Assembly: GCA_903929065.1 (NCBI GenBank)
Contig: CAIYTJ010000304.1
Span: forward strand, 1 to 7,362
Direction: 5' to 3'
From: an uncultured Bacteroidales bacterium
GTDB lineage: Bacteria > Bacteroidota > Bacteroidia > Bacteroidales > Paludibacteraceae
DNA length: 7,362 nucleotides
The position numbers and the translations under genes were made by a program. Numbering within the stretch: the stretch's first letter is position 1; every line of letters begins with the position of its first letter. Positions 1-5,623 of the stretch are shown here, one piece after another. The notes beneath the pieces are model-generated. The model had not been told where the DNA came from and made no database searches. It worked only from the letters and a program-made list of their open reading frames with translations.

Positions 1-92
1 GTATCCATCATGGTGCTAAGCTCATGGTTATTAAGGATGTAATCAGGTACATATCCGCCAATTCCTTTTATAACCGCTCTAATTTTAGACAT
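1..92 (-). CDS. fabH: 3-oxoacyl-ACP synthase III (FabH), N-terminal part, cut by window edge
   Basis: FabH condenses acetyl-CoA (or another short acyl-CoA) with malonyl-ACP in the cytoplasm, the first step of type II fatty acid synthesis. Only the first 30 codons are present. They begin MSKIRAVIKGIGGYVPD, then YILNNHELS. This matches the FabH N-terminus, where the first beta strand is followed by a G-x-G-x-Y-x-P turn and then an N-x-(D/E)-L segment. The catalytic Cys-His-Asn residues lie outside the window and cannot be checked. The ATG at 92-90 is the only sensible start. The gene follows rpmF on the same strand after a 95-nt gap that holds a hairpin, and is probably co-transcribed with DUF177 and rpmF. 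This linkage is widespread in bacteria (yceD-rpmF-plsX-fabH in E. coli), but here plsX is not between rpmF and fabH. Confidence 0.9.
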   Translation of the reverse strand, partial: MSKIRAVIKGIGGYVPDYILNNHELSTMMD

Positions 93-120
93 AAAGGTGA
101 AATTATTTACATAAAAATCA

Positions 121-145
121 AGCTCTAAAAATTTCTTTTAGAGCT
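121..145 (-). terminator. Intercistronic hairpin, possible partial terminator between rpmF and fabH
   Basis: Bases 121-130 and 136-145 form a perfect 10-bp inverted repeat around a 5-nt loop. Read on the minus strand, the hairpin comes after the rpmF stop and is followed by a short U-rich run (TGATTTTTA) before the fabH start. The stem has only three G-C pairs. It is therefore more likely a leaky terminator, a processing site or a 3'-end stabiliser of the rpmF mRNA than a full stop. That role is inferred; the dyad itself is seen directly. Confidence 0.5.
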
Positions 146-187
146 CAATTGTAGTTTTGAATTATTTATTTGAAAAGTATAGTTGCA

Positions 188-373
188 TTAAACTGCAGCT
201 AACTTTTCGATAGCTAATTTGCCTCTGTAATAGCCACATTCGCCACAAACTGTGTGATAAATATGAGCTGCTCCACAATTTGAACAAGTTGCTAAAGTTG
301 GAGCTTCAGCTTTATAATGTGTTCTTCTTTTTCTTGCGCGTTGTTTCGAAATCTTTCTCTTAGGATGTGCCAT
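188..373 (-). CDS. rpmF: 50S ribosomal protein L32 (bL32), zinc-ribbon form
   Basis: This is a structural protein of the large ribosomal subunit. The 61 residues begin with the family hallmark MAHPKRKISKQRARKRR, a highly basic tail that enters the rRNA core. The middle carries two CxxC knuckles, C30-S-N-C33 and C43-G-E-C46, so this is the zinc-binding (C+) form and not the zinc-free paralogue some bacteria induce under zinc limitation. Length and start are normal for the family. The gene lies 13 nt downstream of the DUF177 gene on the same strand and ahead of fabH, a gene order conserved across many phyla, so it is almost certainly transcribed from the promoter at 990-1019. Confidence 0.97.
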   Translation of the reverse strand: MAHPKRKISKQRARKRRTHYKAEAPTLATCSNCGAAHIYHTVCGECGYYRGKLAIEKLAAV

Positions 374-386
374 CTTAGTTGTTTAT

Positions 387-965
387 TTAATTGTTTTCTG
401 TTATATTTGGTAAACCGTCCCATCTCGGGTCAGTTTGTACTTCGTCAGTTGAAAAATCGTCATCATCATCGTCTAAAACAAGAGCCAAACCTTCATCATC
501 GTCATCGTCTTTTTGACGTGAAATGTGTTTACGAAGCTTGGAAGTCATTGTTTTATTGCATTCTCCACTTGGGTGAACATGCTTAATCGGAATGTTTAAT
601 ACGATAAACTCATATAAAAACCAGGCTATATTGATTGCTCCTTCCGATTCAGGAACAATCACAATTTCATCTTCTTCAGAAAATTTGTCACCAAATTTTA
701 CCTGAAGTTTTTCTTTGTAACTGATAGGTTGCACCATATCGTCCAAACAACGATCACAGGGAATAATAACTGATCCATCAATCACAAATTGGAGCTCATA
801 AAGTCCTTGTTTTTGTTGAACAGTAACTTTTGCCGAAACGTTTCCCTTTTGAACTTCGGGGCTGTCAATTTTTTTGAAATACACATTGTCTAATTCATAC
901 TCATACAATCGTGCTTCATTGTTTAAGTCCTTTAATACAACATTATATTGCTCAAATTTTGACAT
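387..965 (-). CDS. DUF177 / YceD-family protein, probable large-subunit rRNA or ribosome biogenesis factor
   Basis: The 192-residue protein has the DUF177 (YceD) layout: an N-terminal beta-rich half, then C70-D-R-C73 as the conserved 'CxRC' motif, a central FGD segment near 91-93, a second cluster HPSGEC at 131-136, and the family's terminal DPRWDGL at 179-185. Members are linked to 23S rRNA accumulation and to rpmF expression in bacteria and chloroplasts; the exact biochemical role is not settled. The position directly upstream of rpmF (13-nt gap) is the classic context. The region between the second Cys cluster and the DPRW motif is odd. It holds D153-D157 and D165-D170, two pure aspartate runs encoded by tandem GAT/GAC codons. 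The start ATG lies about 25 nt downstream of a good promoter -7 element. Confidence 0.9.
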   Translation of the reverse strand: MSKFEQYNVVLKDLNNEARLYEYELDNVYFKKIDSPEVQKGNVSAKVTVQQKQGLYELQFVIDGSVIIPCDRCLDDMVQPISYKEKLQVKFGDKFSEEDEIVIVPESEGAINIAWFLYEFIVLNIPIKHVHPSGECNKTMTSKLRKHISRQKDDDDDEGLALVLDDDDDDFSTDEVQTDPRWDGLPNITENN

Positions 966-989
966 CTATTCTTCAATTTTAAAATCGTG

Positions 990-1019
990 CAAAGGTACAA
1001 AAATATGTTCTATTACAAA
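990..1019 (-). promoter_or_regulatory. Predicted Bacteroidota promoter for DUF177-rpmF-fabH
   Basis: On the minus strand, a -33 element TTTG (1019-1016) is followed by an 18-nt spacer and the -7 element TACCTTTG (997-990), an exact match to TAnnTTTG. The start point would fall near 983-985, giving a leader of roughly 20 nt before the DUF177 ATG at 965. The match is by eye; the spacer is slightly shorter than the usual 19-21 nt. Confidence 0.65.
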
Positions 1020-1050
1020 ATAGTTTCCTTTCTATTTTATCGAAATTAAT

Positions 1051-1080
1051 CAAAAATATGACTTAAAATGGTTTTAGTCA
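1051..1080 (-). terminator. Weak intrinsic terminator after the histidine kinase gene
   Basis: Bases 1059-1080 form an imperfect dyad: TGAC + TAAAA pairs with TTTTA + GTCA around a TGG loop, with one bulged T. On the minus strand it lies about 30 nt past the kinase stop codon and is followed by TATTTTTG. The stem is AT-rich, so termination may be partial. Its position between the kinase and the separate DUF177 promoter supports the call. Confidence 0.45.
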
Positions 1081-1108
1081 ACTCTTTTTGTCTATTCTTG
1101 ACCGGAAA

Positions 1109-2290
1109 TTAATCTGCATTATGTTTTACATTCTCAATTAAAATAATGCGAAATACCGTCCCAACATTTAATTCAGACTGTTTTACAAATATTTTACCAC
1201 CGTGATACTCTTCAATAATACGTTTTGCAAGTGAAAGTCCCAGTCCCCAACCTCTTTTTTTAGTGGTAAATCCAGGTGTGAAAACTACTTTGAATTTACG
1301 CTTATCAATGCCTTTCCCGGTATCTTTTACATCAATAATTACTTCATCGTTTTTCTTGGAGATATTGATGTCGATTCGACCGACTCCATCCATTGCATCA
1401 ATGGCATTTTTGCATAAATTTTCAATAACCCACTCAAATAGAGGTACATTTAAATGTGCAAAAATATGTTCATCTGAACTAAAATGACATTGAATAGCCA
1501 CTTTTTGCGATGAGCGGTTGGACATGTATTGAACAGCATTTTCCAATGTTTCATTCAAGCTAACGATCAATAAATCCGGTTTTGAACCGATTTTTGAAAA
1601 TCGTTCGGCAATGATGCGAAGCCGGTTTACATCTTTCTCCATTTCACCAATCAGTTTGTCTTCCTGATGGCGCATTTTGAGTAAGTCAACCCAAGCCAGT
1701 AATGAAGAAATAGGAGTACCAAGTTGATGAGCCGTTTCTTTCGAAAGTCCTACCCAAACCTGATTTTGTTCTGCTTTTTTTGTGCTGGAAAAGGCAAAGA
1801 ATGCAACTAACAAAAATATGATAATAACACCAAACTGAACATAGGGAAAATAAAGTAACTGCTTCAAGAACAGTGAGTCATCATAATAAATATATTGAGT
1901 TGTTTTCCCAAGTTTTACTACGATTGCCGGTCTTTGAGCTTTTAATCTTGAAATCTCTTTTTCGTAAAATTCCGGAATCTTGGTTTTTGGTTCTTTAATA
2001 TTGAGAGACGAAATCATTTTATTATTGGCATCAGTCATGATGATAGGAATTGTCGTGTTCCCTTCAATGATTTTCATTACTATTTCGACATTTGTATTTT
2101 CGGTTTCTGAAATTGATTGGTGGATAGCTTCAGCCCAGATTTCCACTTTTTTGCGCTCTTCGTCGGCCAGCGAGTTTGCCAACCGGTTTGTAAAAATAGT
2201 AGAAGCTAAAATTATACCGGCTGCAATAACAATGAATATCAACTTCATTTGTCGTGTTAACTCGTATAATTTATTGATATTCAGAGCCAT
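1109..2290 (-). CDS. Membrane sensor histidine kinase, no adjacent response regulator
   Basis: This is a two-component sensor in the inner membrane. Of its 393 residues, a first membrane helix spans about 16-34, an extracytoplasmic sensor region about 35-148, and a second helix about 149-168. The HisKA helix follows with the phospho-acceptor in ETAHQLGTPISS (H188). The ATPase domain has the N box N291-L-C-K-N295, G1 box DTGKGID (323-329), F box FTPGFTTK (337-344) and G2 box GWGLGLSLA (347-355). All catalytic boxes look intact. The H box reads H-Q-L-G-T-P where many kinases have H-E-L-R-T-P; this variant is seen in other kinases of this phylum. No response regulator or receiver domain is present nearby, so the partner and signal are unknown. 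M15 (2248) is an alternative start, but M1 fits the predicted promoter. Confidence 0.9.
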   Translation of the reverse strand: MALNINKLYELTRQMKLIFIVIAAGIILASTIFTNRLANSLADEERKKVEIWAEAIHQSISETENTNVEIVMKIIEGNTTIPIIMTDANNKMISSLNIKEPKTKIPEFYEKEISRLKAQRPAIVVKLGKTTQYIYYDDSLFLKQLLYFPYVQFGVIIIFLLVAFFAFSSTKKAEQNQVWVGLSKETAHQLGTPISSLLAWVDLLKMRHQEDKLIGEMEKDVNRLRIIAERFSKIGSKPDLLIVSLNETLENAVQYMSNRSSQKVAIQCHFSSDEHIFAHLNVPLFEWVIENLCKNAIDAMDGVGRIDINISKKNDEVIIDVKDTGKGIDKRKFKVVFTPGFTTKKRGWGLGLSLAKRIIEEYHGGKIFVKQSELNVGTVFRIILIENVKHNAD

Positions 2291-2335
2291 TTAAAACTAA
2301 ATTTAAGTATATATTTTTTTTGAGGAAATGAACGT

Positions 2336-2363
2336 CAAATATAGCAAAAAAGTATGAAACAAA
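2336..2363 (-). promoter_or_regulatory. Predicted promoter for the histidine kinase
   Basis: On the minus strand, TTTG (2363-2360) is followed by a 16-nt spacer and TATATTTG (2343-2336), an exact -7 match. The spacer is shorter than usual, so the -33 assignment is less certain than the -7. The resulting leader before the ATG at 2290 would be about 40 nt. Confidence 0.45.
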
Positions 2364-2388
2364 TTCAGATTTTCTATCTGCTTAATTT
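2361..2388. promoter_or_regulatory. Dyad symmetry between the divergent kinase and era promoters
   Basis: CAGAT (2366-2370) and ATCTG (2376-2380) form an inverted repeat around 5 nt. Outer arms AAATT (2361-2365) and AATTT (2384-2388) continue it with a 3-nt offset on the right. The element overlaps the -33 region of era and touches the -33 of the kinase, so a regulator bound there could affect both genes. No protein is known to bind it; the operator role is inference only. Confidence 0.25.
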
Positions 2389-2400
2389 GTAGTATCTTTG
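2370..2400 (+). promoter_or_regulatory. Predicted promoter for era
   Basis: The -7 element TATCTTTG (2393-2400) matches TAnnTTTG exactly. At a 19-nt spacing lies TTTT (2370-2373), one mismatch from TTTG. The start site would be near 2406, leaving a leader of about 20 nt that is A-rich and has no Shine-Dalgarno sequence, as is common in this phylum. Confidence 0.55.
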
Positions 2401-2426
2401 CAAAACTAAATCAATCAACAAAATAA

Positions 2427-3308
2427 ATGCACAAATCAGGTTTTGTAAATATAGTAGGCAATCCAAACGTCGGAAAATCGACTTTGATGAATGCCTTAGT
2501 TGGAGAACGGATTTCAATCATCACTTCAAAAGCTCAGACTACCCGTCACCGGATAATGGGAATTGTAAACGGAGAAGATTTTCAAATTGTTTATTCGGAC
2601 ACTCCCGGAGTTTTGAAACCCAATTATCGCTTGCAGGAATCGATGCTAAATTTCTCACGTTCAGCACTTACCGATGCAGATGTTTTACTTTATGTAACCG
2701 ATGTTTTTGATACCTATGAGAAAAATGAAGATTTTGTTGAAAAAGTAAAGTTGAATCCTGCTCCACTGTTGCTAATAATCAACAAGATAGATTTGATAGA
2801 TGAAGAAAAACTCATAGTTTTGGTTGATAAATGGAAATTGTTATTGCCGAATGCTGAAATTTATCCGGTTTCGGCTATTAAAAAATTCAATGTTGATGTT
2901 TTGTTTAAACGGATCAAGGAACTGTTGCCCGAATCGCCCGCTTTTTTTGATAAAGATCAGTTGACGGATAAACCGGCTCGTTTTTTTGTTACCGAAATTA
3001 TTCGCGAGAAGATTTTGATGAATTACGAAAAGGAAATTCCTTATTCGGTGGAAGTGGAAGTGGAACAATTTCAGGAAGATGACCGTCTGATTCGCATAAA
3101 TGCGGTAATTTATGCCGAACGTGATTCGCAAAAAGGAATTTTAATTGGTCATGGAGGAAAATCGCTTAAAAAGGTTGGAACTGAGGCCCGAAAAGATATG
3201 GAAGTGTTTTTTGACAAGAAAGTTTTTTTAGAACTTTTCGTGAAAGTGGAAAAAGACTGGCGGAATAAAGATATCAAACTGAAAGGTTTTGGTTATAATT
3301 TGGATTAA
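2427..3308 (+). CDS. era: GTPase Era, 16S rRNA / 30S assembly factor
   Basis: Era is an essential GTPase that binds the 3' end of 16S rRNA through a KH domain and checks late 30S assembly, acting in the cytoplasm and at the inner membrane. The 293 residues have the normal length and order. G1 is GNPNVGKST (11-19), the G2 threonine lies in TTRHR (38-42), G3 is DTPG (58-61), G4 is NKID (119-122) and G5 is VSA (148-150). The KH domain covers about 204-290 and has the loop IGHGGKSLKKVG (240-251). The ATG at 2427 starts directly at the first GTPase strand (HKSGFVNIVGNP) and sits just after a good promoter. era is transcribed divergently from the histidine kinase. No clear terminator follows it; the next gene has its own promoter. 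Confidence 0.97.
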   Translation: MHKSGFVNIVGNPNVGKSTLMNALVGERISIITSKAQTTRHRIMGIVNGEDFQIVYSDTPGVLKPNYRLQESMLNFSRSALTDADVLLYVTDVFDTYEKNEDFVEKVKLNPAPLLLIINKIDLIDEEKLIVLVDKWKLLLPNAEIYPVSAIKKFNVDVLFKRIKELLPESPAFFDKDQLTDKPARFFVTEIIREKILMNYEKEIPYSVEVEVEQFQEDDRLIRINAVIYAERDSQKGILIGHGGKSLKKVGTEARKDMEVFFDKKVFLELFVKVEKDWRNKDIKLKGFGYNLD

Positions 3309-3330
3309 TTTTTAAAATTAAGTGAACTAA

Positions 3331-3363
3331 TTTCAATAAATAATTGTTTTTAATTTATATTTG
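3331..3363 (+). promoter_or_regulatory. Predicted promoter for the three-gene small membrane protein cassette
   Basis: The -7 element TATATTTG (3356-3363) is an exact consensus match. A -33 candidate TTTC (3331-3334), one mismatch from TTTG, lies 21 nt upstream. The leader would run about 65 nt from near 3370 to the ATG at 3434, longer than the other leaders in this window. Confidence 0.5.
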
Positions 3364-3433
3364 CATACAATAATATTGATTCTAATTATTTGGACAACAA
3401 GTTATTGAATTGAACCATTTAAAAATAAAGTTT

Positions 3434-3643
3434 ATGAAAAATTCATTTGGCATTCTGGCTGCATTCTTAGGAGGAGCATTGATTGGAGCCGCTTTGGGTG
3501 TACTTTTTGCTCCGGAAAGTGGTGAAGAAACACGTAAAAAGATAGTGGAAGAACTTGAAAAGCGCGGAATCAGGCTTTCAAAAGAGGAATTGGATGATTT
3601 GGTTGAAGATGTGCATTCAACAGTAGGTTCTGAAGTTAAATAA
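3434..3643 (+). CDS. YtxH-domain small membrane protein
   Basis: The 69-residue protein has one N-terminal glycine- and alanine-rich membrane helix (about 6-26), ending in the YtxH-family signature GVLFAPESGEETRKK (22-36). An acidic and basic amphipathic tail follows (37-69). YtxH proteins are abundant small stress-associated proteins in Gram-positive and Bacteroidota genomes; their molecular role is not established. I chose the ATG at 3434 over the in-frame TTG at 3410, because the extra residues would put basic and polar residues before the helix and ATG is preferred. It is the first gene of a cassette, 15 nt ahead of the holin-like gene. The layout of one helix, a glycine-rich face and a charged tail resembles E. 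coli YqjD/ElaB in outline, but I see no sequence match to them. Confidence 0.8.
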   Translation: MKNSFGILAAFLGGALIGAALGVLFAPESGEETRKKIVEELEKRGIRLSKEELDDLVEDVHSTVGSEVK

Positions 3644-3658
3644 TTTAAATTCATTCAA

Positions 3659-4021
3659 ATGACAAACACGAAAGAACCGGTTGAAGATTTTCAACAACTT
3701 TACAATGAAGTTAAAAAATATATTGAGCTTCAAACTGAATATATAAAAGTTGAGTTTGTTGAGAAATTGACAATTTTACTTTCTACATTGGTAATTCTAA
3801 CTGTGGCAATAATATTAATCATAGCTGCATTGTTTTATTTGTTTTTCTCATTGGCTTATGCTCTTGTGCCACTTGTCGGAAGTCTGGCAATCAGTTTTTG
3901 CATTATTTCGGGCATTTATGTCTTTCTGATTCTATTGCTTTTTGCATTTCGTAAAGCCATTGTTATCAATCCTTTGGTGAGATTCCTTTCAAAATTATTT
4001 CTGACTAAGTCTAAAAATTAA
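3659..4021 (+). CDS. Two-helix membrane protein, holin superfamily III / YqjE-like (DUF1469 type)
   Basis: The 120-residue protein has a charged N-terminal helix (1-36) of mixed acidic and basic residues. Two long hydrophobic segments follow at about 37-69 and 72-98 with a very short turn (L-V-P-L-V-G), then a basic C-terminal tail (98-120). This hairpin layout and length fit the 'putative holin-X, superfamily III' family that includes E. coli YqjE. Despite the family name, nothing phage-like is near it, so a lysis role is unlikely. The gene lies between a YtxH gene and a small coiled-coil gene (15-nt and 4-nt gaps), clearly one operon. The family assignment rests on topology and context as much as on residues, so it is moderate. 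Confidence 0.7.
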   Translation: MTNTKEPVEDFQQLYNEVKKYIELQTEYIKVEFVEKLTILLSTLVILTVAIILIIAALFYLFFSLAYALVPLVGSLAISFCIISGIYVFLILLLFAFRKAIVINPLVRFLSKLFLTKSKN

Positions 4022-4025
4022 ACGT

Positions 4026-4286
4026 ATGGAAATTGTACCTACTTCGCATTCGAAACATAAAAATATTGATTTGGAAGATTTGATAAATCGCAAAGCTGAA
4101 TTGAGACAACAAATCAACGAGCAAAAACAACAAATTAATGTCGGAACTAAAAAATTGTTGTCATTTGAAACATTTACAAATTATATTTTTGGATCAATTC
4201 AGAAAAGCCTTACACTTGCTGATGGTGTTTTACTTGGTATGAAGTTTATGGGAATATTTAAAAAGATATTCCATAAGAAGAAATAA
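4026..4286 (+). CDS. Small basic coiled-coil protein of unknown function
   Basis: I do not recognise a named family. The 86 residues contain a polar helix rich in Q, E, K and N from about 14 to 43 (LRQQINEQKQQIN) that could form a short coiled coil. A moderately hydrophobic stretch follows at about 47-78 (LTLADGVLLGMKFMGIF), and the protein ends in a strongly basic tail, KKIFHKKK (79-86). The hydrophobic part is too weak to call a membrane helix with confidence; peripheral membrane association is possible. It starts 4 nt after the holin-like gene and ends 30 nt before a strong terminator, so it closes the cassette. Its place and size recall YqjK, the third gene after yqjD-yqjE in E. coli, but that is an analogy and not shown homology. 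Confidence 0.7.
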   Translation: MEIVPTSHSKHKNIDLEDLINRKAELRQQINEQKQQINVGTKKLLSFETFTNYIFGSIQKSLTLADGVLLGMKFMGIFKKIFHKKK

Positions 4287-4316
4287 ACGATTTTAAATCA
4301 CGATAATATGAAATTG

Positions 4317-4343
4317 AAGGTGGAATTTTTTCCACCTTTTTTT
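4317..4343 (+). terminator. Strong intrinsic terminator of the small membrane protein cassette
   Basis: AAGGTGGAA (4317-4325) pairs perfectly with TTCCACCTT (4330-4338) around a TTTT loop, and the T run continues to 4343. The 9-bp stem with its G-C core followed by seven T residues is a textbook rho-independent terminator. It lies 30 nt past the last cassette stop and isolates it from the serine deaminase gene. Confidence 0.92.
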
Positions 4344-4352
4344 GTTCGACTT

Positions 4353-4385
4353 TTTGCAGTTCAAAAAAAAAATATCGTACATTTG
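4353..4385 (+). promoter_or_regulatory. Predicted promoter for the L-serine ammonia-lyase gene
   Basis: TTTG (4353-4356), a 21-nt spacer and TACATTTG (4378-4385) match both Bacteroidota promoter elements exactly. The spacer contains an A tract (4362-4372). The expected start near 4392 leaves a leader of about 18 nt before the ATG at 4410. This is the best promoter match in the window. Confidence 0.7.
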
Positions 4386-4409
4386 TTCTGAAATAAATGA
4401 ATTGGAAGT

Positions 4410-5621
4410 ATGGAAAGTATAAAATCTATTTTCAAAATTGGAAATGGTCCGTCGAGCAGTCACACCATGGGACCAAAGTTTGCAGCAGAAAAATTCCGAC
4501 AAGAAACGCCGGATGCAAAATCGTACAAGGTTCATTTGTATGGAAGTCTGGCTGCAACTGGGAAGGGTCATTTCACCGATAAAGCCATTGCTGATTCACT
4601 TTTTCCCATTGAAGTTGAATTTACATGGCAACCTGAAATTGTGTTGCCTTTTCATACAAACGGAATGAAGTTTGAAGCATTTTATGCTGATGGAATTTTG
4701 ATAAAAGATTGGTTGGTTTATAGTGTTGGTGGTGGAAAAATTGCAGATGAAAATTCGCATCTGGTTGAAAATCATATTTATGAACATCATACTTTATCTG
4801 AAATTCTTCCCTGGGTTGAACGTCGCGGAAAAACCTATTGGGAATATGTTCAGGATCAGGAAGAGTCTGATTTGTGGGATTATCTGAATGAAGTTTGGAA
4901 AGTGATGCAGCAATCCATTCATGAAGGATTAGATAATGATGGCGTTTTGCCTGGCGAATTAAACCTTCGAAGAAAAGCAGCTTCCTATTGGGTGAAAGCG
5001 AAAAGTTACAAGGTCAGTTTGCAAAACCGCTGTTTGATAATGGCTTATGCGCTGGCAGTGGCTGAACAAAATGCGAGTGGGGCAAAAGTTGTAACTGCTC
5101 CGACTTGTGGTTCTGCTGGTGTGTTGCCATCGATTTTATATCATTTGAAAAATTATCATGAATTTTCCGATAAAAATATTTTACAAGCATTGGCAACAGC
5201 CGGTTTATTTGGAAATGTAATAAAAGCGAATGCCTCAATTTCGGGTGCTGAAGTGGGTTGTCAGGGTGAAATTGGATCCGCTTGCGCCATGGCGGCAGCG
5301 GCGTCTAATCAGGTTTTTGGCGGCAGTCCGCAACAAATTGAATATGCAGCCGAAATGGGTTTGGAGCATCATTTGGGATTGACTTGCGATCCGGTTTGCG
5401 GCTTGGTGCAAATTCCATGTATCGAAAGGAATTCTTTTGGTGCTTTACGAGCATTGGATGCTAATCTTGCTTCGATGCTTTCGGATGGAAAACACATAAT
5501 AAGTTTTGATAAAGTGGTGGAAACTATGCGATTGACCGGGAAAGATTTACCAAGCCTTTATAAGGAAACTTCGGAAGGCGGACTGGCAAAAATAGGTAAA
5601 CCGGGAGCGGATATGTGTTGA
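4410..5621 (+). CDS. sdaA: L-serine ammonia-lyase (serine deaminase), iron-sulfur, single chain
   Basis: This enzyme converts L-serine to pyruvate and ammonia in the cytoplasm using an oxygen-sensitive 4Fe-4S cluster instead of PLP. The 403 residues fuse an N-terminal beta domain, starting with the GPSSSHTMGP motif (13-22), to the C-terminal alpha domain with TAPTCGSAGVLP (229-240), GAEVGCQGEIGSACA (279-293) and LTCDPVCGLVQIPCIERN (324-341). The cluster ligands are predicted as C284, C326 and C337. Their spacing of 42 and 11 residues equals that of the Legionella enzyme (C343, C385, C396). The very last residue is C403, matching the C-terminal cysteine that acts as fourth ligand and tail-in-site inhibitor there. 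The start at 4410 leads straight into the domain; the ATG at 4397 is out of frame. It is monocistronic, between a terminator and convergent rnz. Confidence 0.95.
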   Translation: MESIKSIFKIGNGPSSSHTMGPKFAAEKFRQETPDAKSYKVHLYGSLAATGKGHFTDKAIADSLFPIEVEFTWQPEIVLPFHTNGMKFEAFYADGILIKDWLVYSVGGGKIADENSHLVENHIYEHHTLSEILPWVERRGKTYWEYVQDQEESDLWDYLNEVWKVMQQSIHEGLDNDGVLPGELNLRRKAASYWVKAKSYKVSLQNRCLIMAYALAVAEQNASGAKVVTAPTCGSAGVLPSILYHLKNYHEFSDKNILQALATAGLFGNVIKANASISGAEVGCQGEIGSACAMAAAASNQVFGGSPQQIEYAAEMGLEHHLGLTCDPVCGLVQIPCIERNSFGALRALDANLASMLSDGKHIISFDKVVETMRLTGKDLPSLYKETSEGGLAKIGKPGADMC

Positions 5622-5623
5622 TT

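Noticed and set aside
456..509. Trinucleotide runs as a CRISPR or non-coding satellite
   Set aside because: They are two short in-frame Asp codon runs inside a conserved gene, with no spacers.
317..586. Plus-strand 89-codon frame over rpmF and the DUF177 gene
   Set aside because: It is antisense to two well-supported genes and its His/Arg-rich section is just the complement of the Asp codon runs.
2841..3131. Minus-strand frame of 96 codons inside era
   Set aside because: It is the antisense of an essential conserved gene, with low-complexity composition and no promoter or family match.
3410..3433. TTG at 3410 as an upstream start for the YtxH gene
   Set aside because: The added eight residues are polar and basic, not family-like, and a good ATG follows at 3434.
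3659..4021. Holin-like protein as a sign of prophage or a lysis cassette
   Set aside because: No endolysin, integrase, capsid or other phage gene is near; the superfamily III group includes many non-phage proteins such as YqjE.
4397..4582. ATG at 4397 opening a 61-codon frame that overlaps the start of the serine deaminase gene
   Set aside because: Its product is a shadow of the deaminase reading frame with no family features, and the ATG would sit only about 5 nt from the predicted transcript start.
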